Below the pieces are notes generated by a model. It was not told the DNA's origin. It searched no databases and was given only the letters and a program-made list of their open reading frames with translations. A stretch of DNA of 63,234 nucleotides from an uncultured Pseudomonadales bacterium (lineage in GTDB: Bacteria > Pseudomonadota > Gammaproteobacteria > Pseudomonadales > Cellvibrionaceae), in NCBI GenBank assembly GCA_947494095.1, contig CANLTI010000026.1, positions 1-63,234 on the forward strand, given 5' to 3'. The translations under genes and the position numbers were made by a program. Positions 45,483 to 57,700 of the stretch are shown in pieces; position 1 is the first letter of the stretch; each line of letters begins with the position of its first letter.

Positions 45483-48400
45483 TTACTCCCCGTTTTCAAG
45501 TCTTCTAATATATTTTCCTGCAGTTAAACGCTTAGAGTTATCCGGAACATTCTGTTTTCCGCCGGCTCGTAGAACATCAAATACATGGGTAAGACAACTA
45601 TTAGTATCCACACAGTACGGCCCATCAGGTGTGCCTGCTCGGATAGTTTGATACTCGATTGCTGCTCGGGCATCGGGTAATTTAGTAGTTATTATATTTA
45701 CAGGCTCCATTCCTAACATCCCAGAGAAATCATCATTCTCAATTTCTGTTGGCGTTCCAAAGCTACCAGAACTCTGCTGCTCTGTAACCATAGATGTACC
45801 GTTGTGATGAACCTCAACAACAAAATGTACTTGGGGCCCTGCTTTGTACATTATAATTTCGGCAGTACCCTCCTTACACGTCAACCCCAACGGATCAACC
45901 CACCCCACAGGATTAGGCGCATACTGGTAGTTATTCACCCCACCCAATAACCCAATAGGATCTTGAGTCGTAAATTGCCCTAAGCTCGGATCATAATATC
46001 GGTGTCTATTATAGTGTAATCCGCTTTCTTCATCAAAGTATTGGCCTTGAAAGCGGATGGGGTTTTTTAGGGTATCTATTTTGATGGCGGCGTTGCCGTA
46101 GGCGGTGTAGTGGGCTTGCCATACGATGTCGCCGGCACCATTGCTCATTTGCTTGGGCGTGCCTAGGTGGTCGAGGTGGTAGTTGAACACTTCGCCTTTT
46201 TGCGCGCTTGCACCTTCACCATCTTGCTGCACCTCTTGTTGCACCATGGCCACAGGGCGGAAGCTTTCGGGTTCGTAGATGTAGGTTTTTTTGAGGTGGT
46301 TGCGGGTTTCTTGTGCAAGCTGGTCGCCTGCCCATAGGTAATCGGTTTTGCCAAAGGCATCGGCCTTGCTGATGCGCCTACCCAATGGGTCATATTTGTA
46401 CTGTGTTGTTTGGCCGTCTTTTTCGACTTTGACTAATTGGTTGTCTAGATTGTAGTGGTAACGGGTCTGTAATTTGCCTTCTTTACCGCGATTTTCTTGA
46501 ATAAGGTTACCGCGTTTATCGTAGGTAAACTTGCGGTCGCCACGCATCAGCAAACGGTTGCCTTCACTTTTACCTACTGCCTGGCCATCGTTGCTGAGTA
46601 AATTGCTAGCTGGGTCAAACAGGAATTGCTCGGGCTGGTCGCCTTCGACTTTATCTAAGCGGTTAATTAAATCGTAAATATAGCGAGTGCTTTGGTCGCC
46701 TTCGGTGAGTTGGCTTAGGTTGCCAAAAGCATCGTAACCGTATTCGCGCTGAATAGGCCCTTGGGTTTTATTGAGCTGGTTAACGCTGGTTTGCTTGTGC
46801 AAACGGCCCATCGGGTCGTATTCAGTTTGGGTGCTTAAGGCACCTTGGTGCCGTGTGGTTTCGCGGCCAAAGGCATCGCGTTCGATATGGGTGATGGCTT
46901 GGCCATTAAACGCCACACCGTTTAATAAATTGTGTTTATCAAAACCATAATGCACCACATTGCCATCGGGTAATTTAAGGCTGCTGCGCATACCTGGCCA
47001 AATATTAGTGTATTCAATATTAGCCATGCTGGCAGGAATACGCTGCTTTTGTGCATTTAAATCGCTGTGATGCTCTTTAACTAAACAGCCTAGGGCGTTA
47101 TAGGTAAAGTGTAAATATTGGTTGTTATTGTAAGTTTCTATTAAGCGGTTTTTGGCATCGTAGCCGTAACGTGTGACTTGCGGTGGTATGTTATTTGGGT
47201 CGAGGGCAGCGGTCACTCCTGATATTTTTTGCAAGCTTAAAGACACTGAATGCTTACTGATCATACGACCTAAAGCATCGCGTTTAAAATCGGTTTGTAC
47301 TTCGCCTGCATCAATATGCTGAATTAAGTGGCCGGCGGCATTGTAGGCATAGGCTTGCTCGCGCCCATCAAAGCCAATTTCTTTAATGAGCCTTTCGTTG
47401 CCGTCGTAAAAAAATTGGTAGCGTTCGCCTTTTTCATTGATGAGCGCGGTGAGGTTTCGCTCGGTGTCGTATTGGTATTTTAAGCGCTGGCCCTCGGGGT
47501 CAACGCGTTCGATCACTTGGCTTAGGCCATCGTAAATAAACTCGGTGGTGCGCCCTTGCGGATCACTATGGCGTACCAGTTGATCGTTATTGTTATACGT
47601 GTAGTGGTGACTGCCGCCATCGGGTAAGGTGACTTGCAGTATTTGGCCGGTTTCGCTGTAGCGATATTGGCTGCTATTGCCTTGTGTAGCACCTGCTGCA
47701 AAGCGCTCCAACGCGACTACATTACCCCAAGTATCGTAATGGAATTTGCGCTTATGGCCCCTCGCATCGACTGTTTTGGCTAATAAGCCTTGAGCATTCC
47801 AAAAGTATTGGGTTTTATGGCCCATCGGGTCAACAACCGCTTCGATAAGGCCCTGCTTATTGTAGCCATAACGTGTCATTTGGCCGGCCGCATCGGTAAG
47901 TACTTCTAATAAACCTTTACTATTATATTGCCGGCGGGTTTGGGTATTGTCTTTGTCGCTAAAACAGGTGGGCTTGCCATTAAAATAACTGACTGTCATT
48001 CGCTGCCCTAATGGGTCGCGCAAGCCTATGGGGTTATTGTCGCTGTCGTAAAAATATTCGGTAGCTTGGCCTAACGGGTCGAGCGTGCGTACTTTGCGCC
48101 CTGCATCATAAAGCGTTTGGTGCTGACCGCCTTCGTTATCAATTTCATTAACAATTTGGCCGTAACTGTTGTAGGTATAATGACGCTGGTAGCCTCGGCT
48201 GTCGGTGGCGCGGCTACTATTATTTTGGTTGTCCCAATCAAAATAATATTCATAAATGCCTTTGTCGCCCCAGTTATGAATACAGCGGGCGGTATGATCG
48301 GTACCATCCCATTCAAAGTGAAACGCAAAACCGGTTTTTAAGGTGCGCTTTACAATTAAGTGGTTGGTATATTCATAATGTTCACCGGCACCTTTGGCAT

Positions 48401-49568
48401 CGCGCTGGGCAATAAGATCGCCATCGGTATTGTAAGCGTAATGGGCAACAATACGGCTTTGGCCGGTGGGGCTGTGCTCTAATAATAGCTGCTCTACCCG
48501 ATCATCGGCATTGCGCTTAACGCTTAAGGCGTAACCCCAGTTGCCTGCAATTTGAGTCATGCGCTGCCGAGCATTGTAATGCAGATTAATACAAAAACCT
48601 GTCGCTTCGCGGTGGCTATCTTCAGGAATGTAGGCTGGGTGTCTAATTTGTGTTAACTGGTAATGCGCACTAGTGGGGTTAATACGGGTAAATAATTTAT
48701 CCCATTGCCCTGGTTGTTGCAGTAAATAGCTATCGGGTGAAAGACGGTCAAGATTGAGGCCTTCAGGCAGGTATTTACTGCGTTGATGAATTTTTGGCGG
48801 GCTAAAGGGAATTTTACGCCCCTCAGCATCAACATAGTTCAAGCGGTCTTCTTGTACGTGCAAATACTCGGAGCCACTGTGTGACCAGCCCATACCTAAG
48901 CCTGCATCACGCGCTTGTGAGCTGCGGTATGTACGTTGCCACTTAAAAGGCATGGGCCCTGGCAATGTAGCATCCACAAATTGCAGCATCTCTTCACCTG
49001 TGATCATACTCACAGGGTCGCCTTCGCATTGTGTATTAGCAATAGTACTGCCGCCTTCGGGCTCGGCTGAACTTTGGGTAGCATTTTTTTCTGTACAGGG
49101 TTTAGCAACCGGCGGTGGTGCGCTTTCGTGCCCTGCTGTTTTACGCACAGCAGGCTCTAAAACGGCCTCTTCTTTATGTGTACTCGCCTGATGACTCCCA
49201 GTTGCTGTGCCGCCAGAGCTGCCATCGCTACCTGAATGTGACAGCTGCGTGCGGTTTTCACGCATAGCGGGTGAGTGCTGCTGAGAGGTTTGAGGTAATA
49301 ACTGAACACGTTTTTGTGTTACCAATGCAATAATTGCTTGGATGATGTGAGCATCATTGGTGAGTGCTTGAGTATTGGCAGGCTTCATTTTTTGCCAAAG
49401 CTGCGCCCATGAGCAACTGACGGGTTTGGCTTGGTTAAGTACCTTAGCCACGGCAATACTATCGCTCATTGCGTTGGGTAACAGCCGAGACATTTTAGGC
49501 CGTGTAGATGCGGCCTCATGGACAAGTTTATAGACCTGTCCTTTTGTATTACGTATTGTATAGTCCAT
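45483..49568 (-). CDS. rhs: Rhs polymorphic toxin with C-terminal cysteine-enzyme-like tip
   Basis: 1361 residues. A variable N-terminal region of about 190 residues has no PAAR domain. A DUF6531-type segment follows (CEGDPVSMITGEEMLQFVDA, LPGPMPFKWQRTYRSSQA). Then come many YD repeats (YDxxGNLxxxxD type) forming the Rhs shell, and the core end PIGLLGGVNNYQYAPNPVGW followed by VDPLGL. The last 132 residues (about 1230-1361) differ in composition and form the toxin. They contain VHFVVEV (His1248) and NSCLTHVFDVLRAGG (Cys1325), a His-then-Cys order like permuted papain/NlpC/LRAT-type enzymes; the activity is inferred. Delivery probably uses the DUF4150 and DUF2169 proteins encoded nearby. The gene is 68 bases downstream of the TpsB gene. 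Confidence 0.88.
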   Translation of the reverse strand: MDYTIRNTKGQVYKLVHEAASTRPKMSRLLPNAMSDSIAVAKVLNQAKPVSCSWAQLWQKMKPANTQALTNDAHIIQAIIALVTQKRVQLLPQTSQQHSPAMRENRTQLSHSGSDGSSGGTATGSHQASTHKEEAVLEPAVRKTAGHESAPPPVAKPCTEKNATQSSAEPEGGSTIANTQCEGDPVSMITGEEMLQFVDATLPGPMPFKWQRTYRSSQARDAGLGMGWSHSGSEYLHVQEDRLNYVDAEGRKIPFSPPKIHQRSKYLPEGLNLDRLSPDSYLLQQPGQWDKLFTRINPTSAHYQLTQIRHPAYIPEDSHREATGFCINLHYNARQRMTQIAGNWGYALSVKRNADDRVEQLLLEHSPTGQSRIVAHYAYNTDGDLIAQRDAKGAGEHYEYTNHLIVKRTLKTGFAFHFEWDGTDHTARCIHNWGDKGIYEYYFDWDNQNNSSRATDSRGYQRHYTYNSYGQIVNEIDNEGGQHQTLYDAGRKVRTLDPLGQATEYFYDSDNNPIGLRDPLGQRMTVSYFNGKPTCFSDKDNTQTRRQYNSKGLLEVLTDAAGQMTRYGYNKQGLIEAVVDPMGHKTQYFWNAQGLLAKTVDARGHKRKFHYDTWGNVVALERFAAGATQGNSSQYRYSETGQILQVTLPDGGSHHYTYNNNDQLVRHSDPQGRTTEFIYDGLSQVIERVDPEGQRLKYQYDTERNLTALINEKGERYQFFYDGNERLIKEIGFDGREQAYAYNAAGHLIQHIDAGEVQTDFKRDALGRMISKHSVSLSLQKISGVTAALDPNNIPPQVTRYGYDAKNRLIETYNNNQYLHFTYNALGCLVKEHHSDLNAQKQRIPASMANIEYTNIWPGMRSSLKLPDGNVVHYGFDKHNLLNGVAFNGQAITHIERDAFGRETTRHQGALSTQTEYDPMGRLHKQTSVNQLNKTQGPIQREYGYDAFGNLSQLTEGDQSTRYIYDLINRLDKVEGDQPEQFLFDPASNLLSNDGQAVGKSEGNRLLMRGDRKFTYDKRGNLIQENRGKEGKLQTRYHYNLDNQLVKVEKDGQTTQYKYDPLGRRISKADAFGKTDYLWAGDQLAQETRNHLKKTYIYEPESFRPVAMVQQEVQQDGEGASAQKGEVFNYHLDHLGTPKQMSNGAGDIVWQAHYTAYGNAAIKIDTLKNPIRFQGQYFDEESGLHYNRHRYYDPSLGQFTTQDPIGLLGGVNNYQYAPNPVGWVDPLGLTCKEGTAEIIMYKAGPQVHFVVEVHHNGTSMVTEQQSSGSFGTPTEIENDDFSGMLGMEPVNIITTKLPDARAAIEYQTIRAGTPDGPYCVDTNSCLTHVFDVLRAGGKQNVPDNSKRLTAGKYIRRLENGE

Positions 49569-49636
49569 TATTGGCCGCCAAATATGGCTATCAAAGCCAC
49601 AATAAATCAGTTACAAATTGTGCGATATAAATACCG

Positions 49637-51541
49637 CTAAAAAGAATACGTTAGCTCACCGCCTACAGTATGTGTGGGTGTCTCAATTTTATTACCCGTA
49701 CCGCTTTGGCTGTCTGTGTTTTTGTCTTCTATAACATGGCCGGCAAAAATATTCATATTAAAGCCACCCCACTTTAACTTTAAGCCAATACCCATATCAA
49801 CTAAGGTAGAGTACGAGCTACTATCAAAGTCTGTGAGCGGCTGCTTAGAGCCATATGCCCCATCTAAAAATAGATATGGCTGAAATACGCGGCTATACGG
49901 TTGACCAAAAAATGTTTTATCCCCAATATCGGGGAAAGGTAGCAACCAATCAGCGCCCACATATAAGCCATCATCTGCACGCGGGCCATTCACACTAAAA
50001 ATACGGGTTCGGCCATTACCACTGAGACTAAACTGTAATATATTACTTAAAGATTCACCCGCATACTGCCCTGCACTTTTGAGTAATATACGCGTTTCAG
50101 CTTGCGTAAAGGGTATTTTAGCAAACATCAGTAAAGATAAGTCATAAGTTAAATATACGGTATCACGCTCTAAATTACCAATTTCAAAGCGATTGGGGTC
50201 AATCGTTTTACTCGAATGCAGCATGACATTACCAGCATATAGCTGCTTCCATTTTTGATTCAAAAAATCAAAATTTACATTCAACGATAAAGTACGTGCT
50301 TCGCTGGGCTGGTCTTGACCGTATACGTCAAACTCGGTATCGATCACTGTATACTTTAAGCCCGAGGATATATTTTTGGTACGCAAGCGTGAAAAATGAT
50401 AATCCACCGCGATATCGGCGACTAAAGATTCACCACGATAAAGCGGTGAATCACTTAACGCTTGGCGCTCTTCAGAGACAAACTCGTTAGTGGATAGCCC
50501 CACACTGGTACGCAGTTTAGGTAACCCCCAAAACGAATTATAACGAATAGCACCAAAAGTACTGTTATCAGGAATATAGGTTTTGAGTATGGCCAAATAC
50601 AGCTCATCACCTAAACCGCTGGGGTTATGTATATACATATCGGCATATAAACGGTTACGGCTGGTCGACTCGGAGCCATAATTATCTAGCTTAACATTGC
50701 CGCTATACCACTGCTCTTGTTGAATATTCACATTAAGGTGGGTGTCTCCCACTTGGGAGCCCGGCGCGAGTACACTGCGAGCCGATAAACCCGGTATATC
50801 ATTAACCAAATACAAGGCCTCTTCTAAGCGCTCACTCGTGACAGGCTCATCAATATAAGGCGCAAAGGCACGCTTAATTAATGATTCAGAAACGCGGGTT
50901 TGGTTAGAAACCGATACACTACCAAGTTCACCTAATAATAATGTTAACGTCACAACGCCATCACGCACTTTTTGCTCTGGTATATAGGCTTTAGCAAGAA
51001 TAAAGCCCTTTTCGCGATAAAACTGCGTGATGGTATCGGCAACAGATTCAATCATACCTAATGTTACGCCTCGGCGGCGGCGCTGTTCGCGAATCAAAAA
51101 GACTAATTTTTGTACCTCAACTGAGCCAACATGCTCATCTTGAATTTCACTTTCGATATCGCCCATCATATCGGCGATTTCACTAACCTCTTTTTCAGTG
51201 TAACCCCATTTTCCCACTTCATCTTGACGCATAAGATCAAAGCGAATGGCCTCTACACGCTGAATAAGTTTATCACGGGTAATACCTAGCTCGGGATACT
51301 CGACTAGCCCTTGTAATCGAAATTCAGTGACATTAAGTCTTGGGCCTCCCATTGGGTCTGGGTCACGCTCGCGCAACGCAGGCACATCAAGGTCCAATAA
51401 CATAGAATCTTTTTCGAGAGTGGGTACTTGTGTTGTTTCTGGCATTTCAACATAACCAGCAGCTGAGGCAGGGTTTGTCGTCAAGCTGAACCAAGCCGTT
51501 GCGGTACTCATGAGTGGCCATAAATAATATTTTTTCAACAT
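49637..51541 (-). CDS. TpsB/FhaC/ShlB-family outer-membrane transporter
   Basis: 634 residues. The signal peptide spans about 1-28 (cleavage near NPASAAG). POTRA-type domains in the first half are recognisable by the segment TITQFYREKGFILAKAYIPE and the following DGVVTLTLLLGELG. The C-terminal half is a 16-strand-like beta-barrel (DNYGSESTSRNRLYADMYIH) ending in an aromatic residue (GGELTYSF). These are the features of two-partner secretion transporters, which export large adhesins or haemolysins. The partner is presumably the giant protein encoded upstream, 197 bases away on the same strand. The family's VRGY-like loop motif is seen only as SVNGPRADDG. Confidence 0.92.
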   Translation of the reverse strand: MLKKYYLWPLMSTATAWFSLTTNPASAAGYVEMPETTQVPTLEKDSMLLDLDVPALRERDPDPMGGPRLNVTEFRLQGLVEYPELGITRDKLIQRVEAIRFDLMRQDEVGKWGYTEKEVSEIADMMGDIESEIQDEHVGSVEVQKLVFLIREQRRRRGVTLGMIESVADTITQFYREKGFILAKAYIPEQKVRDGVVTLTLLLGELGSVSVSNQTRVSESLIKRAFAPYIDEPVTSERLEEALYLVNDIPGLSARSVLAPGSQVGDTHLNVNIQQEQWYSGNVKLDNYGSESTSRNRLYADMYIHNPSGLGDELYLAILKTYIPDNSTFGAIRYNSFWGLPKLRTSVGLSTNEFVSEERQALSDSPLYRGESLVADIAVDYHFSRLRTKNISSGLKYTVIDTEFDVYGQDQPSEARTLSLNVNFDFLNQKWKQLYAGNVMLHSSKTIDPNRFEIGNLERDTVYLTYDLSLLMFAKIPFTQAETRILLKSAGQYAGESLSNILQFSLSGNGRTRIFSVNGPRADDGLYVGADWLLPFPDIGDKTFFGQPYSRVFQPYLFLDGAYGSKQPLTDFDSSSYSTLVDMGIGLKLKWGGFNMNIFAGHVIEDKNTDSQSGTGNKIETPTHTVGGELTYSF

Positions 51542-51621
51542 ATTTTTCTAACTTTCAAAGAGTAAATGATGAGTCATTATATAGCGACGAGCGCCAGATT
51601 GACTTTTTAGTGGGATTTTTA

Positions 51622-51674
51622 ATATTTAATCATGTATTAAATATGGCTATTAACCCGAGCGTTAATAGCCATAT
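51622..51674 (-). promoter_or_regulatory. Overlapping hairpins between the adhesin and its transporter gene
   Basis: A 14-bp perfect stem ATATGGCTATTAAC (51641-51654) / GTTAATAGCCATAT (51661-51674) with a 6-base loop shares four bases with a 9-bp stem ATATTTAAT (51622-51630) / ATTAAATAT (51636-51644). Both cannot be complete at once. Placed in the 197-base gap after the adhesin stop, they could terminate, process or stabilise the transcript. Confidence 0.5.
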
Positions 51675-51738
51675 AAAAATGATACTAATGTGTAATAACG
51701 GCTCAACCAGTAGGCTAATCCGTTATCTATTGAGTCTG

Positions 51739-54700
51739 TTAAAAATTTGCGCTCAGCTCTTCTTCATAAGCTTCGTCGTCTTCAAATAATTGGTCACGCG
51801 GCATACGAATAGAAATATCTTCATAAACGTAGTTGAGTACATTAGTAAATACTGCGGGGTCAATTTCTTCTAAAGACTCAACTTCAATGAGAAGATCAGC
51901 CGCACTGATTGAGCTGGTGGGGTCTGTAGAGTCGCCGGTAAATTCAACGCCATTAGTTGGCCACGCACCAAAACCTGGAATAGGGTATGTACCATCACCC
52001 GAAATATATATTTCATCTGAGGCATAAATCACAAATGGGCGAGTATTACCCACGCGATAGGGCCTATTGGTTGATAAAAATACATAGTCACCAACGATCT
52101 CTGGTCGTGAGCGGTTTGCCGATTGCTCGGCTGGGTTAATAAAACCGTTTTCGGCGGTCAAATAAACATTTGCTTGAGCATAACCCGAATCAACAACACC
52201 TAAGGCCTCACGCGTTCCGGTTAATGGGCGATTATAATCAGGGAGTGTTAAATCGTTAGCCACCAGAATATCACCGTCAGTATTATCAAAGAAAATATCA
52301 CCGGTATTAATTAACCCTTCAATGGTTACCTGTTGATCGTTAGTAATACCAATCACACCGGCTTTAGTCGCAACATCTAATTTGGTCACCGAGGTTTCTA
52401 TCCTTTCTTCTTGAGTACCAAAATTGGATGACGAATCGCTAATGAGACGCTCAGCTTTAATATTCACTTGTGTATCATTAACATCAATAACCGCGCCATC
52501 AACCACTAACTTAACTTGCGTGTCCGAGGTTAAGCGATTAAGTGCAAAATCTCCGCCACTGACCACAGTTAAATCACCTTTGGTTGTTATTGCGCCTTTG
52601 GTAGTCATTGTTACAGGCCCCGTTTGAGCGATGGCTGCTGCGTTACCAAAAGTCACCGTATTAAAGGTTTGCTCATTAGCAATGCTTGCTTGCTGATCAA
52701 ACGTAAATGTAGCATTGGCATTGTTCGCATTAATAATGCCTTGCAAGTCAACTTCTGATGCATCAACAGCGAATACAAACGCTTCGCCACTGCTACTCAA
52801 AACAGCTGTACTTTCAATACGATATAGGCCTGAGGTTGTCGCCGAGTAACCTTTTGGCGTATTAATATCATCCCCGGCATCACTCATAGTTACATTACCT
52901 GCATGGCTAATAAGGCCTGCCGCTGTACTGGTTAAAGTAATAGAGTGCGCAGAAATATCTTCTAATACAATCGCATCGCCGGCAGTCACATTAAGGCTAT
53001 TCGCAGATAAATGAGCCGCTTCAGTTGTGCCAGCCATTACAACTGAGCCGGCTGTGGAGGTTAACGTCAATGCCTTGGCTTCGATATTTTGAGTCATTGT
53101 AATATCCTCTTGTGCGACCAAGGTAATATTACTACCGCTTAGTACACCGTTTGCCTCGATACTGCCACCGGCGTTGGCTTGTAATTGCTGCGTGGTATTA
53201 TCCGCTGCCAACACAATATTATCACTCGCATTGTAAGTCAGCGCTTGTGCTTCAACATTGGCATATTGATTAATATTTTTGCCTTGCAATGTGACTTGAT
53301 TGCCCGCGGTCAAAGCCGCGTTAATATTGAGTGTCTCGTTACCACTATCAATATTTATATCGGAAATTTTAGCACCGTCAATACCCGCTAAAATAGCATT
53401 CACATCAACACCTTCGCCCTGCAAAGTAATACTGCTACCTGCAACAATACGGTCATTCACAATAACTTCGCCAAACGCGGCATCAATATCAATCACATCT
53501 GCAGTCAATGCACCATTATCAACAATAACCGCACCTTGTGTTTGTACTTTTAGCGCGCCGCTTAGGCTGCCATACACTGTGGTATCTGCCGTGCTGCTAT
53601 TCACAAGGTTTAAATCACCGCCGTCGATAAGTTGAATCGCCGATAATGTATTTTGAGCATTGAGCAAGGTAAATACGCTCGTACTATTACCGCCTAGTTG
53701 TGTTTTACCGGCAACACGTACAGGCCCCGGTGCATTAATGGATGCCCGTGTTGTGATACTCAAATTAGCCGCCGTAACATCGGCTAGGTTAGTGGCTCCA
53801 TTAACCAAGGTAATATCGGCATTAGGTGCCTTGAGTGTTAAAGCGCCCGATAAGGTGTTATTAGCATTATTGAGTGTCATATCGCCGATGCTCGCAATAC
53901 TCACATCACCGGCCGATTGCAGCTGGCCGCTATCGGTCACCGCGCCATCCACCACAAGGTCAATCACATAATCACGATTGGTATTTGTGATATTAGCCAA
54001 ATCTAAATCCCCTGCATTAGTGATATAAATATCACCGGCAACATTATCAAACGACGTATTTTGCACCGCTAATGCTAAGCGTTTGTCGGCTTGACCAATC
54101 GCACTTGTGCGATCAAACACCACACCTTGTCCGCTAATAAAGGAATCTTCATTCACGATTACTGCAAGGTTTTCTAAGGTTAATGTCGCCTCTGGGTTCA
54201 GCACAACGCGCTCGTTAATGGTTACGCGGTCATCGCCATCGCCTAATATCGTAATATCGCGTGTATTTGCGTAATTCAGTGCGGTATTACCAACCACCTC
54301 AATGCGCTGAGTCGATAAACTCAGGTTATTACTTACACCCGCTGTAGGTTTGACACTCAGCAATGCCGTATGAACATCATTATGGGTCTCTTCCAGCTGG
54401 CTATAGTTAACGACATAATTAAGGCCATCACGTATAAAATCGAGTGAAGCCGATCCATCGGCTTTAGCTTGATAGGTGGTGGTAAAGAGTTGTTGATCGC
54501 TACCACCTGTTACCGTGAGCGTATCGCTATCACCTTCACCGCCAATAAAATTGACCGCACCTGTACGCCCGGCTCCCAAATCTAAAGTGAGGCTGTCATT
54601 ACCTTTTGCGCCATGAATAGAGCCGGTAACACTGCCTGTTTGCGTAATTGCAAAATTATCAACTGCATTACCACCTTCAAGATAAGCAAAGCCTTCAAAA

Positions 54701-57700
54701 GTAACTGTACTAAAGGCATCACCTACTTCACCGCTATTTACACCATTCACTATCCAAGTGTTGCGTGTATTAGCCGCCGTTAATTTAGCGGTTGCATTAT
54801 TACCGGTATATTTTTCGATATTAATAAACCCGCTATTGGTATCGCCTATTACTACATGAACAGGTAATTTAGACATTGATAAATCGACCGTATCTTGTGT
54901 GCCTTGCGGTTGTGCACCTCCATCAACCGCGCCGCTAAGCTCACCTAAGTCTTGAAAAGCAAAGGTATCAACACCTTTTAAGCCTAATAAGTTACCAAAG
55001 CCTTCGAAGGCAGTATTCACACCTGTATTCGTAAAACGGCCTAGGTTATTGCCATTAATAGTCCATTGATTAATGCCTGTGCTTATACCCACTAATGTGT
55101 TGTCTGCCGATTCACTCACAATTTTATCAAGCTTGGCTACCACTAAGTCGGCTTGATCATAACTATTATCTAAGCTCACCTTTAAGGCCTGGTCGCCTCT
55201 ATTTTGAATGACTAATACATCATCGCCATTGACGCCGCCACTCAGCAAACCACTCACACTTCCTGTACTGGTTAATGTAAATGCATCCTTTTTATCGCCG
55301 CCGAGTAATGTATTAAAGCCAGTAAAATCTATCGCATTAAGCGTACCGCCATTGGCTTTATTAATTTGCCAAATATTGTCACGGTTATCGCTTTGCAATG
55401 TGGCAAGTGCTGTTTGTGCGGTGATTGATTCAATATTCACAGCATTAACGTTATTAGAAACAGCATCACCCACTTGTACAGTTAGGTTATCGATATTATC
55501 AAGCACAAGCGTATCAACCGCATTTGACAGGTTGCTACCCCCATCGATTAAACCGTTTACCCAACTACCATCGAGCTTAAAGGTATCTTGCACATTACCG
55601 CCTGTGATATTGGCAATGTTGCTAAAGGTAACTGCTTGCTCACCTGAGACCAGTTGATGCTTGTCTTGATTTAACTGCCATGCGTTAGCCACCGCTGTAG
55701 CCCCATAAAGGCTGAGCTTTAAATCACTCTTATTAGTAATGCTATTAAGGCCAACAAAATTTATACGCTGCGTGTGACTATCAACTAAGGCACCATCACT
55801 TGCTAGGGTACTCAACTGTAAAGCCGTTATTGCCTTGGCATTAGCCGCAATACTCAACGTATTGTTACCTGCCCCACCTTGTAAACTACCGCGAATATTA
55901 CCGGCGCCCTCAATTGTGAAGTCATCTTTATCGGCATTACCAATAAGGTGACTAACGTTATCGAAGGTCAGTATTTGCTGCTCGCCTAAGTTATAAACAA
56001 CACGCCCTGCATTTAAATCACTTAAATACCACTGGTTAATCGTGTTATATCCCCGCAGTGTATTGTCGCCGCTGCCCATTTTTAGTGACTCGATATTAAG
56101 TGCTACTGCATCGGCTGTTACATTGGCATCTAAAGAAACCACTAAATCTGCTGCAAGAGAGCTGAGGTTAACCGTGTCGTTACCTGCACCGCCATCATAA
56201 ATATTGTTCACGCGGGTAAGGTCGGCAATATTAAACGTATCGTCGGCGTCGCCGCCTAAAACTTGATCAATATTGTCAAACGTCATACTCACTGGCAAGG
56301 TTTCATCGGTTATATTCACCAGCGTTGCGTCAGTGCCATCGGCACCTAAGTTCCATTCAAACTGGCCAGTATTACCGCTAAGTAGACGTGTGATTACTGC
56401 GGGATCACTTGCGCCCGTTAACTGCGCAATCGCTACAATATCCGTCACGCCATCGCGGTTAAAAAGCGCATCAACGTCATAAACTAAGCCATTACGAATA
56501 TCATTAACGGTTGTTGATACTCGCTCACTGATGCCAAAGGTTAACGCAGTTGATGATGTTGAGGTAATGGTATTCACACCCTTGCCACCATCAATCGAAC
56601 CATTAACGAGGTGACCATCATCTACAAATGTAAATGTGTCTGCTCCTGTACCACCTTGCAACTGGTTAACACCAGAAAATGCAATACTTTTACTCTCGGA
56701 GCTCTCTGATAATACAGCGCTAAAAATGCCCGCATTCTTACCATTAATTTGCCAGGTATTACCGTCGGCAAAAAGATCACCTGATGGAGCAACAAATAAA
56801 ACATTGCCATTACCCACAAGGCTATTAAGCCGATCTGTGATATTCACAAGTATGAGGGTGTCACTATCAGCATCTGAATAATTAAGGTTTAACGAGCCCG
56901 TACCATCGCGGTACTCACCAGAAATATTAATGCCACCACTGGGTATGGGCTGGCCTTCTTTTACAAAGCGAATATTACTTAAAATGGTGCCTGCCCCGCC
57001 TTGTATGCTGCCAAAGTTAAAAAACTCTGTCGCACCGCCAGCAACTCTTGTTACAGAGCTACCATTGGGCTGAGTTTCATAAACAAACCCCTTATTAATA
57101 ATATTGCTGTCTATTGCAAATTCAACATCATTGGCATGACGAATGGCAAGCCAATGATTATTTTCGCCTTGTGGCAGATTGCTGTCTTTTGCAAAAACTT
57201 GCTCAAAGTTGTCAATATTTACCCGAAGGTAGCTCGCTTCATTATCGAGAGCCGGCTCAAAAGCAACAGGGTTGCCCACACCTAACTCAACAATAAGGCC
57301 GCCATTAATAGCCTGTAAATCAATCGTATCTTGATGGTTGGCTAAAGCATCATCAGCCGCTGTTACCGCTTCGCCTGCATCTATTAAACCGGTAATCATA
57401 CCTGTTGCGCTAAACACAAAATCATCACGCCCTGCACCACCTTTTAGGTTTTCGATACCTGTAAAGGTAGTAACCATCGAGGCCACATCACCTGTGTTAT
57501 TCCCCGTAATATTCCATAGGTGCGCATCACCGGCATTGCTGGTGATATTTAACGTATCGTATTTTGCAGTACCATTACTATTGCCTGCAATACTCTCCAA
57601 CACACTACCTGCAGCAAGTACAAAATCATCGGCGCCGCGACCGCCCTCAAGGCGATTAATACCCGTGAAGGTAATAGTATTATTTAAGGTATTGGCATCA

